A stretch of DNA of 64,000 nucleotides from Pedobacter cryoconitis (GTDB lineage: Bacteria > Bacteroidota > Bacteroidia > Sphingobacteriales > Sphingobacteriaceae). How positions within the stretch are numbered: the stretch's first letter is position 1; the number at the start of each line of letters is the position of its first letter. Below the pieces are notes generated by a model that saw only the letters and a program-made list of their open reading frames with translations, ran no database searches and was not told the DNA's origin. A program made the position numbers and the translations under genes. Positions 17,701 through 26,287 of the stretch are shown in pieces. The stretch spans positions 3,472,001 to 3,536,000 of the forward strand of contig NZ_CP014504.1 of assembly GCF_001590605.1 (NCBI RefSeq), given 5' to 3'.

Positions 17701-19098
17701 ATGGCCATTTCAACAGCCGCAGGTGCGGAAGTACAAAAGCCTCTTGCCACAGTTGTGATTGGCGGTCTGCTTACCTCAACAATTTTAACCCTTATTGTAT
17801 TACCCGTGTTATATACTTATTTTGAAAGCTGGAAGGGCAAAACAAAGTCTATTCCTGCGACTGCAATTGCAATCATCATCAGTTGCCTGTTGTTCTTTAG
17901 CCCAACTGCAAAAGCGCAGATACCTGGACAAACTTTAACCATGACCCAGGCGATTGAAACGGCCATTAAAAACAACCAGGCAGTAAAATCTTCAGGATTG
18001 CAGATTAACCAGCAACAGGCCTTAAGAGGAAGTTCAACTGACCTGGGCAAAACAAGTTTCGATATCCAATATGGCCAGTTTAACAGCATACGAAAAGACA
18101 ATAATTTCAGTGTATCCCAAAGTATCCCAAACCCTGGGGTATTCAAAAACCAGAGAGGTCTATACGATGCCCGAATCAAAAGTGCCGAAATTAATCTGGC
18201 TGTTACCCAAAAAGAACTGAGTTATCAAGTGAAAAGTGCATATACGCAACTGGCATACTTTGTTGCATTACAGGACTTATATAAAAGCCAGGATTCTGTA
18301 TACAGTAATTTTGCAAAGGCAGCATCATTGCGCTACAAAGCAGGTGAAACCAATTTATTGGAAAGTACCACTGCCGAAACCCAATATAATGAAGTGTTAA
18401 ACCAGATGAGTAAGAACCGATCTGATATTCTCGCCTACACAGCTGAGCTGCAAAGACTGCTCAATTCACAGGATATTATTGAAATTGCGAAAGACCAGTT
18501 TAAGCAAGACGAATACAATAACTTGGCATTAGACAGTGCAATTTCAGCTAATCCTCTGCTTGCGTTGCAAAAACAGCAGATTGTTGTCGCAGATAAGGCT
18601 CTTGCATTAGAAAAAGCACGTTCAGGCCCTGATTTTACCGTCGGTTATTTTAACCAGTCAATTATCGGAACGCAGAATGTCAACGGAAATGACCAGTATT
18701 TTAGTGGCAGTAAAAGGTTTCAAGGCGTTCAGGCCGGCATTTCCCTTCCAATTTTCTTTAAACCTTTTTCATCACGTATCAAAGCAGCAAGAATAGAAAA
18801 GCAAGTTGCGGAAAGCCAATTTAACTTATTTGAAACTAATCTTCAAGGGCAGTATAAACAGGCATATCAGGATTTACAGAAAAACGCAAGAAGTATTGAC
18901 TATTACAAAAAGAGTGCTTTACCCAATGTGAATCTAATTCTAAAGCAATCACAAATCGCTTTTCAAAATGGTGAAATTGGTTATGTAGAATACTTGCAGG
19001 CCTTACGTACTTATTCAGAGATCCGGTTTAATTACCTGCAGGCCATCAATCAATACAATCAATCAGTTTACACACTTCAATACCTTATGGGTATATAA
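14725..19098 (+). CDS. second HME-RND metal pump fused to TolC-type channel
   Basis: A 1457-residue paralogue of the 4715-9100 protein with the same architecture. The RND pump covers about 1-1035, with the helix-4 D-F-G-L-I-V-D-G motif near 403 (divalent-metal type). A hydrophobic segment ends in TAKAQ at about 1065 (signal-peptide-like), and a TolC/CusC channel domain follows from 1066 to the end. The two proteins are clearly homologous but differ at many positions, so this is not a recent duplication. The adaptor gene follows 10 bases later. Different metals or expression conditions for the two pumps are likely but unproven. Confidence 0.93.
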   Translation: MLKKIIQFSIQNKLVIGLFTLALIAWGIYSLKQLPIDAVPDITNNQVQVITLSPSLASQEIERLISYPVEQSMSTIPEIQQVRSISRFGLSVVTIVFHDDVDIYWARQQVNEKLAEAKNNIPGGLGNPEISPISTGLGEIYQYVIHAKPGFEKKYTALELRSIQDWIVRKQLLGTPGIAEVNSFGGLLKQYEIALDPDKLRSFNLSINDVFTSLEQNNQNTGGAYIDKKPNAYFIRSEGFVGSISDINKIVVKNSPSGIPVLIRDIANVQIGNSIRYGALTRATPEAQGEAVGGIVMMLKGANANNVVKQVKLKIERISKTLPEGVVVEPFLDRSALVDRAMGTVAKNLIEGALIVIFVLVLFLGNFRAGLVVASVIPLAMLFAISMMNLFGVSGNLMSLGAIDFGLIVDGAVIIVEATMHHLGMRKAGRMTQEEMDKEVYESAVKIRSAAAFGEIIILIVYLPILALVGIEGKMFGPMAQTVSFAILGAFLLSMTYVPMVSALFLSKNPTHKRNFSDRMMDFFHKYYHPMIKGALKRRMAVTITSIALLVVSLFVFSRMGGEFIPNLEEGDFAVETRLLTGSSLSQTIDKVNQASAILVKKFPEVKEVVGKIGAAEIPTDPMPMEACDLTIILKDKKEWTSAKTREELTEMMSDALKEVAGVSFGFSQPIQLRSNELISGVRQDIGIKIFGDDLTALTDFSKKIGSIVSSVEGAKDLYLEQAEGLPQIVVKINRDRIAQYGLSVETVNQALNAAFAGQSAGLVYEGEQRYDMVVRLSQENRQGIDDVKNVFVTAPNGNQVPLEQLADVEFKIGPNQIQREDTKRRIIVGLNVRGRDIASVVEEIQTKIEQQVKLPAGYYITYGGQFENLREATKRLSVAVPVALLLILLLLYFSFGSIKQSLLIFSAIPMAAIGGIFALLLRGMPFSISAGVGFIALFGVAVLNGIVLITEFNRLKKIGKYTLNEIVLKGTELRLRPVLMTATVASLGFLPMAISTAAGAEVQKPLATVVIGGLLTSTILTLIVLPVLYTYFESWKGKTKSIPATAIAIIISCLLFFSPTAKAQIPGQTLTMTQAIETAIKNNQAVKSSGLQINQQQALRGSSTDLGKTSFDIQYGQFNSIRKDNNFSVSQSIPNPGVFKNQRGLYDARIKSAEINLAVTQKELSYQVKSAYTQLAYFVALQDLYKSQDSVYSNFAKAASLRYKAGETNLLESTTAETQYNEVLNQMSKNRSDILAYTAELQRLLNSQDIIEIAKDQFKQDEYNNLALDSAISANPLLALQKQQIVVADKALALEKARSGPDFTVGYFNQSIIGTQNVNGNDQYFSGSKRFQGVQAGISLPIFFKPFSSRIKAARIEKQVAESQFNLFETNLQGQYKQAYQDLQKNARSIDYYKKSALPNVNLILKQSQIAFQNGEIGYVEYLQALRTYSEIRFNYLQAINQYNQSVYTLQYLMGI

Positions 19099-19108
19099 TC
19101 AATAAGAA

Positions 19109-20386
19109 ATGAAAAAGACAATTCATAATATCACACGTATCACTTCAGTACTGCTCTTGGCTATTTTAATCGCCTCTTGTGGTGGAAATAAGAAGGAAAC
19201 TGAGGCAACAGCAGCCCCGGCAGAAGAAGCCCATGAGGAAAATGAGAATTCAGTGGAGATTACCCAATCACAATATAAAGCAATTGGTGTGACCTTAGGC
19301 TCACCTGAATTGAAGTCATTAAGCGGACTTTTAAAAGTTAATGGTTACATCGATGTTCCACCGCAGAATTTAGTAAGTATCACCACCCAAATGGGCGGCA
19401 TAGTAAGGTCAACACCACTTTTGCAAGGCAGTAGCGTTAGCAAAGGACAAGTGATAGCTGTGCTTCAAAACCAGGAATATGTACAGCTTCAGCAAGATTA
19501 TCTGGAAAGCAAAAGCCAGCTGGAATTAGCCGATTCGGAGTACAAACGTCAGCAGACGCTTGCAAGTCAGAATGTAAATTCACAAAAAACCCTGCAACAG
19601 GCAAAATCCCAGTATCAGATCATCCAGGCCAGAGAAAATGCATTAAAGCAACGCCTACGCCTGATCAACATCAATCCCGGCAGCTTGTCTCCTACGAATA
19701 TCAGAAGTGAGATAAATATCTACGCACCAATCAGCGGTTATGTGACCAAGGTAAATGTGAATAGCGGGAAATTCATAAACCCTAATGATGTCATGTTTGA
19801 AATTGTAGACAATTCAAACCTGCACGTTGAGTTAAAGGTCTTTGAAAAAGATGTGGACAAAGTGAAACCGGGACAAGGCGTAAGATTTATCTTAGCGAAT
19901 GATCCCGATACCATTCAACAGCGGGCCGTAGTTCAGCTGGTAGGAAAGGAAATTGCAACAGACAAAACCGTTACTGTACACGCAATTGCCAAAGGAAGCA
20001 AAAATTTTATTCCGGGTACTTATTTAAAAGCTTATATCGAGGCCGGTACCACCCAAGCTATGGCCTTACCACTCAGTGCTGTAGTTGATTTCCAGAATAA
20101 AAAATACATTTTCATTGCAAAAGCGGCAGGAAAAGAGGCCGGCCATGCAAAAGAAAAAAATGAAACGGGACATAAGCATGATTCAAAGGAATCAGAGCAT
20201 GAAAAAGAAGCTGAAGGAGAATCCTTTCACTTTGAGATTCTGGAAGTTACTACTGGAACCAGTGATGGCGGATATATACAGTTGGAATTGCCAAAAGGTA
20301 TGGATCTTAAAGGAAAGGTTGTTTTAACGGGAGCTTACGATCTGCTATCGAAATTGAAAAATAGCGAAGAACATGAGGGGCATTAG
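19109..20386 (+). CDS. RND metal efflux periplasmic adaptor with His-rich insert
   Basis: A 425-residue membrane-fusion lipoprotein (lipobox cysteine near 24, LIASCGGN). It has the usual lipoyl half, helical hairpin (SKSQLELADSEYKRQ) and PISGYVTKVN return half. A His/Glu/Lys-rich insert (about 345-375, HAKEKN, HKHDSKESEHEKEAE) is absent from the copy at 3534, and the C-terminus ends EEHEGH. The insert probably binds metal. It is the last gene of this tripartite set, before a strong hairpin. Confidence 0.92.
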   Translation: MKKTIHNITRITSVLLLAILIASCGGNKKETEATAAPAEEAHEENENSVEITQSQYKAIGVTLGSPELKSLSGLLKVNGYIDVPPQNLVSITTQMGGIVRSTPLLQGSSVSKGQVIAVLQNQEYVQLQQDYLESKSQLELADSEYKRQQTLASQNVNSQKTLQQAKSQYQIIQARENALKQRLRLININPGSLSPTNIRSEINIYAPISGYVTKVNVNSGKFINPNDVMFEIVDNSNLHVELKVFEKDVDKVKPGQGVRFILANDPDTIQQRAVVQLVGKEIATDKTVTVHAIAKGSKNFIPGTYLKAYIEAGTTQAMALPLSAVVDFQNKKYIFIAKAAGKEAGHAKEKNETGHKHDSKESEHEKEAEGESFHFEILEVTTGTSDGGYIQLELPKGMDLKGKVVLTGAYDLLSKLKNSEEHEGH

Positions 20387-20418
20387 AAAATACTCAAAAA
20401 GAACTAAGTAAATAGAAT

Positions 20419-20453
20419 GAAATTATGTGCAGCAAATCTGCGCACATAATTTC
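20419..20453 (+). terminator. 12-bp perfect hairpin after the adaptor gene
   Basis: GAAATTATGTGC pairs exactly with GCACATAATTTC around an 11-base loop, 32 bases after the adaptor stop. The exit side is only weakly T-rich, so strength as an intrinsic terminator is uncertain. Confidence 0.55.
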
Positions 20454-20480
20454 TATGTACCCTAATTTAAAAAATGGCTT

Positions 20481-22439
20481 ATGACTTTTAACCCGTTGAA
20501 AAGCCGGTATGCGGTACTTTATGCGTTTGCGGTGTTTTTCATAACCGCATCGATATCGCTACGTATTGCTTTTATTTATGTCTCGCTTAAAGATACCGAA
20601 TTGACTTTAAAAAGCGCCTTAAGTATATTTACGAAAGGTTTGATTTTTGACTTTGGAGTAGTTTTATATTTTGGCCTCTTGTATGCAATTTATCTATTAT
20701 TACTGCCTCAGAAGTTAAACCGCTCATCTTTTAATAAGGTTGTCAGTTATATAATTGTCTTTTTAATGATCTTAATCTCTGTGTTCTCCTTTTTTGCGGA
20801 GTTCACCTTTTGGGGAGAGTTTGAAAGTAGGTTTAATTTTATTGCTGTTGACTATCTGATCTATACGCATGAGGTTGTTAATAATATCAATGAATCTTAC
20901 CCTTTGCCCTACCTAATTTCTGGTGTAGTTGCCATTACTATTGCAGTTATGGTTCTACTGATCAGGACCAACAATTTTAGTGACAGTTTCAAATCCAACA
21001 CAAGGTTCAAATGGCGACTTATCCATTCGCTGATCATGGGTTTATTGATTGCTGTTTACGCATTGTACATAAACAATAGCTGGGCGGAAAAAAGTGAAAA
21101 CCGATATCAGAATGAACTATCTAAGGCGGGAATTTATTCCTTCTTTTCGGCTTTCAAAAACAATGAACTCAATTATGAACAGTTTTATTCACTATTGAGT
21201 AATGAGCAGGCTTTTGCCATTACCCGGAGTTTACTTAAGGAGTCAGGCTCCAGATATACAGGTAACTTACAGTCGATTAGAAAAAACATCAAACCGTTAG
21301 GCGGTGAACAACAATTACCTAATGTAATCATGGTTGTACTGGAAAGCTTTAGCGCAGATTTTATGGGGAAATTTGGGAATGAACGGAAAATTACCCCAGT
21401 ATTGGATTCTCTGGCAGATCATAGCTTATTCTTTACGAATATGTATGCCACCGGCACAAGGACAGTACGGGGAATGGAGGCATTAACACTGGCTGTACCC
21501 CCAACCCCCGGAAACAGTATAGTCCGGAGGGAAAAGAATAAACAATTGAGCACTATTGGCAGCATTTTCAGAACCAAAGGCTATCAAACAACGTTCTTTT
21601 ATGGAGGCGACGGTTATTTCGATAACATGAACCAATATTTTGGCAGTAATGGGTTTGACATTGTGGACAGGGGCAGGAAACTCGCCATTGGTGATGATTA
21701 CAAAACAAGAAGAACGATGATACCCGACAACGAGGTCAATTTTGAAAATGCCTGGGGAATCTGCGATCAAGATTTATTTGGTGCAGTACTTAAGGATGCC
21801 GATGCAAAATTTACGGCTAAGCAGTCATTTTACAATTTTGTAATGACCACCTCCAACCATAGGCCGTTCACTTATCCTGAAAGAAAAATTGACATTCCCT
21901 CTGGTTCTGGCAGAGACGGCGCGGTAAAATACACTGATTTTGCAATTGGTCAATTTCTAAAACAGGCCAAATCAAAGCCATGGTTCTCCAATACCATATT
22001 TATTTTTATAGCGGACCATTGTGCAAGTAGTGCCGGTAAGAACGAGATCGATGTAGCGAAATATCATATCCCCGCATTAGTCTATAATATACCGAATAGT
22101 AGGCCAACTCGTATAGATAAGATCTGTTCGCAGATAGACCTTTATCCCACTTTATTTTCCTTACTGAACTGGTCATACATCAATAATAATTATGGCAAAA
22201 ATGTACTGGACAGTACTTATGTTCCCAGGACAATGATTGCCACTTATCAGAAGTTGGGTTTTATGAAGAATGACAGTTTGGTCATTTTAAGTCCTCGCAG
22301 GAAAGTTGAATCCGCTTTTTACAACAGATCAACAAACGAACAAAGGAAGGAAAAAGTTTCTCAGCAACTGATCAATGAGGCGATTGCCTATTACCAGACA
22401 GCCTATTATTTATATAGTAAAGGAGGGCTAAAAGAGTAA
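20481..22439 (+). CDS. LtaS-like sulfatase-fold membrane enzyme
   Basis: A 652-residue protein with about five N-terminal membrane helices (residues 1-210) and a periplasmic alkaline-phosphatase/sulfatase-fold domain (about 280-610). Visible motifs: NVIMVVLESFSADF (metal-binding Glu), TGTRTVRGMEAL (candidate nucleophile Thr), FIADHCAS and KYHIPALVY. These are the hallmarks of the LTA-synthase/phosphoethanolamine-transferase group. In a Gram-negative host it more likely modifies a periplasmic glycan or lipid A than makes lipoteichoic acid. It lies between the second efflux set and the P1B ATPase, so an envelope response to metals is plausible. Confidence 0.82.
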   Translation: MTFNPLKSRYAVLYAFAVFFITASISLRIAFIYVSLKDTELTLKSALSIFTKGLIFDFGVVLYFGLLYAIYLLLLPQKLNRSSFNKVVSYIIVFLMILISVFSFFAEFTFWGEFESRFNFIAVDYLIYTHEVVNNINESYPLPYLISGVVAITIAVMVLLIRTNNFSDSFKSNTRFKWRLIHSLIMGLLIAVYALYINNSWAEKSENRYQNELSKAGIYSFFSAFKNNELNYEQFYSLLSNEQAFAITRSLLKESGSRYTGNLQSIRKNIKPLGGEQQLPNVIMVVLESFSADFMGKFGNERKITPVLDSLADHSLFFTNMYATGTRTVRGMEALTLAVPPTPGNSIVRREKNKQLSTIGSIFRTKGYQTTFFYGGDGYFDNMNQYFGSNGFDIVDRGRKLAIGDDYKTRRTMIPDNEVNFENAWGICDQDLFGAVLKDADAKFTAKQSFYNFVMTTSNHRPFTYPERKIDIPSGSGRDGAVKYTDFAIGQFLKQAKSKPWFSNTIFIFIADHCASSAGKNEIDVAKYHIPALVYNIPNSRPTRIDKICSQIDLYPTLFSLLNWSYINNNYGKNVLDSTYVPRTMIATYQKLGFMKNDSLVILSPRRKVESAFYNRSTNEQRKEKVSQQLINEAIAYYQTAYYLYSKGGLKE

Positions 22440-22485
22440 CCTCTCGGCCGCTCAAAGTTTCAACACTAACATCAATCCCATAGTT

Positions 22486-24588
22486 ATGAAAACAGACAAA
22501 AAAAATGGAAATCAACCAAAAACCCTACCTGTGAAAAACGGGGCTAAATCAGCGAGCACCAAAGTCGGGGCCGTTGGTAAATCGGATAGTCATGTCGAAG
22601 AAAAAGGGCATGAACACAGCGGAGTTTTCGGAAAAAATACAGAGCTGATATTTTCATTGATTTGCGGAACTGCTCTGGGAGCGGGCTTCGGATTATCTTA
22701 TGTGGCAGGTATGCCTGAACTGGTCAGTCTTATCCTTTATATAATTGCCTATTTCTTTGGGGGCTTCTTTACGGCCAAGGAAGCAATTCAAACCATAATG
22801 AAAGGCGGGTTTGAGATTGATTTCCTGATGCTGGTTGCTGCAATCGGGGCTGCCATATTGGGTTCATGGATGGAAGGTGCCCTGTTGCTATTCCTTTTCA
22901 GTTTGGGACATGCACTGGAACATTACGCAATGAGTAAAGCACGTAAATCCATTGAGGCGCTGACCAGCCTAGCTCCCCCAACTGCATTGGTGGTTAGGGA
23001 TGGCAGCCAACAGGAAATTCGTATTGAAGAATTGGTTTTAGGGGATCTCATTGTCATCAAACCCAACAGTAAAATACCGGCGGATGGTGTGGTTATCAAA
23101 GGCGAAGGAAGCGTAAATCAGGCACCGATAACCGGGGAAAGTGTACCGGTCGACAAATCGCCTGTTCCTGATCCAAATAAAGATTACACCAATGAAAAAA
23201 GCATTAAACCCCAATACCGTGTGTTTGCAGGTACCATAAACGGGGCAGCTGTTCTGGAAGTTAAGGTGATCAAAGAAGCCAAAGATTCAACCATTTCCCG
23301 TCTGGTAAAAATGGTCAATGAGGCGGAGAAACAAAAATCTCCAACTCAGTTGTTTACAGATAAATTCGAAAAGTACTTCGTGCCAGTTGTACTGGTACTG
23401 GTGGCAGCGCTATGTTTTGCTTTCCTGGTGATCGACGAACCATTTAGCAAAAGCTTTTACCGGGCGATGGCTGTATTGGTGGCCGCTAGTCCTTGTGCGC
23501 TTGCCATTTCCACTCCAAGTGCGGTATTAAGCGGTGTCGCCCGTGCTGCCAGAGGTGGGGTTTTGATTAAAGGCGGAAGACCACTAGAAGACCTGGGATC
23601 TCTGAATGCTATTGCTTTTGATAAAACCGGCACGCTGACTGAAGGAAAACCTCAGTTAACCAACGTGATCCCGTTAAACGGGATTTCTGAGGAGGATTTA
23701 CTGGTCGTAGCCATTGCAGTAGAGAAACTAAGTGACCATCCCCTTGCAGAGGCTATCGTCAAAGGAGGTCTTGAAAAACTTAAAAAGCAATCTATTCCAG
23801 AGGCCAGTAAAGTGAAAGGCATCACAGGACGGGGCGTACAAGCGGAAGTTGGCGGTAAAAAGATACTCATTGGAAATAAGGCATTGTTTGAAAAAGACAA
23901 TGTACCAGCGGAGATCATCAAACAAGTGGAAGACCTGGAAAAGGGTGGTCACACCTCTATGCTGGTCAAACAGGATAAGGATTTCATAGGTATTCTATCT
24001 CTGATGGATGTACCCCGTAAAGAGGCTAAAAATGTGCTGAAAGAACTTTCTGCGTTAGGTATTAAAAAAATGATCATGCTGACAGGGGATAACCAGCAGG
24101 TGGCTGAAGCTGTTGCTAAACAGATCGGCATCACTGATGCGATGGGTAACCTCATGCCAGAGGATAAAGTTAAAGCTGTCCAAAAACTGGATAAATCGGA
24201 AAAAATGGTGGCTATGGTTGGTGATGGTGTTAATGATGCTCCGGCAATGGCCAAGAGTACGGTAGGTATTGCTATGGGAGCTGCCGGATCTGATGTCGCT
24301 TTAGAAACCGCAGATATTGCCCTAATGGGAGACAAGCTGGAAAGTCTGCCTTTTGCAATAGGCTTAAGCCGCAAGGCAAAGGGTATCATTAAGCAAAACC
24401 TTTGGATTAGTCTGGGTGTAGTGGCAGTTTTGATACCGCTTACGATTCTGGGGGTGACCTCTATCGGGCCCGCAGTGATGGCACATGAAGGTTCCACCTT
24501 AGTCGTCGTTGGGAATGCACTTCGCCTCCTTGCCTATAAAAACAACCAAAAACAAACCATTAAGTCTGGAAGAAAGAAGAAAGCTTAA
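22486..24588 (+). CDS. P1B-4-type metal-transporting ATPase
   Basis: A 700-residue P-type ATPase with TGES (216-219), the membrane motif SPC (335-337), the phosphorylation site DKTGT (379-383), SDHPLAEA, GDGVNDAPA, and HEGST (667-671) in the last helix. SPC plus HEGxT is the P1B-4 signature (CoaT/CtpD group), which points to Co2+, Fe2+ or Zn2+ rather than copper. There is no N-terminal HMA domain, only a short GHEHSG stretch, as expected for P1B-4. Pipelines would call it generic cation or zinc/cadmium ATPase. It would export metal from the cytoplasm to the periplasm, where the RND systems could take over. Confidence 0.9.
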   Translation: MKTDKKNGNQPKTLPVKNGAKSASTKVGAVGKSDSHVEEKGHEHSGVFGKNTELIFSLICGTALGAGFGLSYVAGMPELVSLILYIIAYFFGGFFTAKEAIQTIMKGGFEIDFLMLVAAIGAAILGSWMEGALLLFLFSLGHALEHYAMSKARKSIEALTSLAPPTALVVRDGSQQEIRIEELVLGDLIVIKPNSKIPADGVVIKGEGSVNQAPITGESVPVDKSPVPDPNKDYTNEKSIKPQYRVFAGTINGAAVLEVKVIKEAKDSTISRLVKMVNEAEKQKSPTQLFTDKFEKYFVPVVLVLVAALCFAFLVIDEPFSKSFYRAMAVLVAASPCALAISTPSAVLSGVARAARGGVLIKGGRPLEDLGSLNAIAFDKTGTLTEGKPQLTNVIPLNGISEEDLLVVAIAVEKLSDHPLAEAIVKGGLEKLKKQSIPEASKVKGITGRGVQAEVGGKKILIGNKALFEKDNVPAEIIKQVEDLEKGGHTSMLVKQDKDFIGILSLMDVPRKEAKNVLKELSALGIKKMIMLTGDNQQVAEAVAKQIGITDAMGNLMPEDKVKAVQKLDKSEKMVAMVGDGVNDAPAMAKSTVGIAMGAAGSDVALETADIALMGDKLESLPFAIGLSRKAKGIIKQNLWISLGVVAVLIPLTILGVTSIGPAVMAHEGSTLVVVGNALRLLAYKNNQKQTIKSGRKKKA

Positions 24589-24618
24589 AGACAATATCAT
24601 TCCCTAAAGCCTTATGGC

Positions 24619-24652
24619 TGGCCATCGTTTTCCGTGCATACGACGGTGGCCA
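24619..24652. terminator. weak TGGCCA hairpin in the gap after the P1B ATPase
   Basis: TGGCCA arms with extra partial pairing around a 22-base loop in the 136-base gap to the next gene. There is no T tract, so this is only a possible transcript end. Confidence 0.25.
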
Positions 24653-24724
24653 ATTGGGAATAACGGATCTATTCTAGCAAACGCTACAAAGATGAAGAAT
24701 CCAAAAGTTTAACCTGATTATCCA

Positions 24725-25384
24725 ATGAGAATACTAGATACCTATTTTCCCGTTATGGTGACGGTTACGGTTTTTTCTGCCCTGCTTATTGGATTTATCC
24801 TTGCAGACCATCACATTTTAAGCGACATCGTAGAAGTTGACGAAACCATTCTTTTTTGGGCAAACGACAACCATAACCAATTTATTGCTAAGCTCATGCT
24901 ACAATCAGGAAACTTCTATTTATTAATTCTCTTTTATGGTTTCCTGGTATTAATGACACTTTTTTATGATAAGATGAAATTTATGCAGGTACTAGTTTTT
25001 ATCGGGTTGTATGTTGTGGTTTGCAATGGAATGATCTTCACGGTCAACTTATTGTTTGCACACCTGCGTCCATTATATATGGAAACTATGGCTGGTTCCA
25101 TGCAAGTAAAAGCCGTCGGGATTGGCAAACAGTTTGGTTGTCTTCCTATGTCTTCAAGCTTAGCGGGAATTGCCTATTTCAGCTGTCTTTATTTCAAGAA
25201 ACATTACTGGCCGCTCAAAGCAATGGTTGTCGCCTGGGCAATTATCAACTTGTATACTAATTTACATAGTGGTTGGAACTACCCACACGAAATCCTCATT
25301 GGGGTAGTAATCAGTCTCGTTATTGCCCATTTTACTTTTAAATTATACCTCTATTATTTAAGAAGGGGAAAATTAACATGGTAG
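24725..25384 (+). CDS. degenerate PAP2-superfamily membrane protein
   Basis: A 219-residue protein with about six membrane helices in PAP2 order. The three catalytic motifs are altered: N-LLFAHL-RP in place of K-x6-RP, PMSSSL in place of PSGH, and SGWNYPHE in place of the SR-x5-H-x3-D region. It therefore looks catalytically inactive or repurposed. A canonical PAP2 protein lies nearby at 27013. It overlaps the next gene by seven bases. Family placement rests on helix order and residual motif positions, so it is moderate. Confidence 0.6.
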   Translation: MRILDTYFPVMVTVTVFSALLIGFILADHHILSDIVEVDETILFWANDNHNQFIAKLMLQSGNFYLLILFYGFLVLMTLFYDKMKFMQVLVFIGLYVVVCNGMIFTVNLLFAHLRPLYMETMAGSMQVKAVGIGKQFGCLPMSSSLAGIAYFSCLYFKKHYWPLKAMVVAWAIINLYTNLHSGWNYPHEILIGVVISLVIAHFTFKLYLYYLRRGKLTW

Positions 25385-26076
25385 ACCGTCTAAGAAAAAT
25401 AGCCAATTACATCAACCAAGTGGATGCACATCACAAGTTGTATACTTCAATAGGAGTTTCAGTTCTGTTTTTTGTAGCTACTACAGGTAAATTTAAAGAT
25501 CCGATTCATTACATGCTGACTTGGCTAGCGTATGTTATGAGTACATTAATATTGGCATGGATCACCATTCTAAGCTCCCATCCTGCCGATGTAAAGCATG
25601 AGGCTCATGCTCAGGATTCCAGCCGGACAGTGATTTTTTTCTTTGTAATCGCAGCGGCATTCGCCAGTCTATTGGCTGTGCTTTTACTCTTGGAAAATGC
25701 CTCATCCCAAACCGAAAAGGAATTTTCCGGAACCGCTATAATCCCTCTTGCTTGCGTTGCAGGCTCTTGGTGGCTCCTACACACCGTATTTACATTGCGC
25801 TACGCCCATCTTTATTATTGCGATTTGGACCATCATAAGGGAGGAAAAAACATAAAACCGGAAGGCTTAATATTTCCAGATGAAGAAGAACCCGACTATA
25901 TGGATTTCACTTACTTCTCTTTTGTTATTGGAATGACCTTTCAGGTTTCAGATGTGCAGATTACTTCTAGAAAAATAAGACGGCTGGCCTGGATGCACGG
26001 CATTTTAGCTTTTGCCTTTAACACGTTTATTGTCGCATTAACAATTAATATTATCGCAGGCATTACACAGAAATAA
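25378..26076 (+). CDS. DUF1345 membrane protein
   Basis: A 232-residue polytopic protein with about five helices and the DUF1345 features FRTLRYAHLYY-like RYAHLYYCD and PDYMDFTYFSFVIGMTFQVSDVQITS near residues 140-200. The function of the family is unknown. The start overlaps the PAP2-like gene by seven bases, which implies translational coupling. Confidence 0.8.
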   Translation: MVDRLRKIANYINQVDAHHKLYTSIGVSVLFFVATTGKFKDPIHYMLTWLAYVMSTLILAWITILSSHPADVKHEAHAQDSSRTVIFFFVIAAAFASLLAVLLLLENASSQTEKEFSGTAIIPLACVAGSWWLLHTVFTLRYAHLYYCDLDHHKGGKNIKPEGLIFPDEEEPDYMDFTYFSFVIGMTFQVSDVQITSRKIRRLAWMHGILAFAFNTFIVALTINIIAGITQK

Positions 26077-26107
26077 ATCAAAATTTTAATACTAAAAAGA
26101 AATATTT

Positions 26108-26284
26108 ATGACGTGGACATTAGAAAACTTTCCGCTCGAAATGCAGGATCTGAAACCAATTATAAGGGAAAAAGCGATTGAGATCGCTAACAAGCTAAAA
26201 CAGGAAAGAACGGTTAATGAACTGGCCATTGTTGAGGAAGCTATAAAACAAGCTGAGGAATGGTTTTTAAATCTTGAGGGATAA
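26108..26284 (+). CDS. 58-residue helical cytoplasmic protein
   Basis: ATG at 26108 to TAA at 26282-26284 encodes a 58-residue protein that starts MTWTLENFP and is mostly amphipathic helix with charged residues (REKAIEIANKLKQER, EEAIKQAEEWF). Only three bases separate it from the MgtC start, with an RBS-like AAAGAAATA upstream. The coding pattern and tight spacing support a real gene in the plus-strand operon. I do not recognise the family. Confidence 0.65.
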   Translation: MTWTLENFPLEMQDLKPIIREKAIEIANKLKQERTVNELAIVEEAIKQAEEWFLNLEG

Positions 26285-26287
26285 CCT

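Noticed and set aside
15552..18179. Several minus-strand frames of 64-148 codons inside the second pump gene
   Set aside because: They are antisense to a clearly coding gene and are low-complexity Ser/Ile/Pro-rich, as shadow frames usually are.
23652..24497. Minus-strand frames up to 182 codons under the P1B ATPase
   Set aside because: Antisense shadows of a strongly conserved gene.
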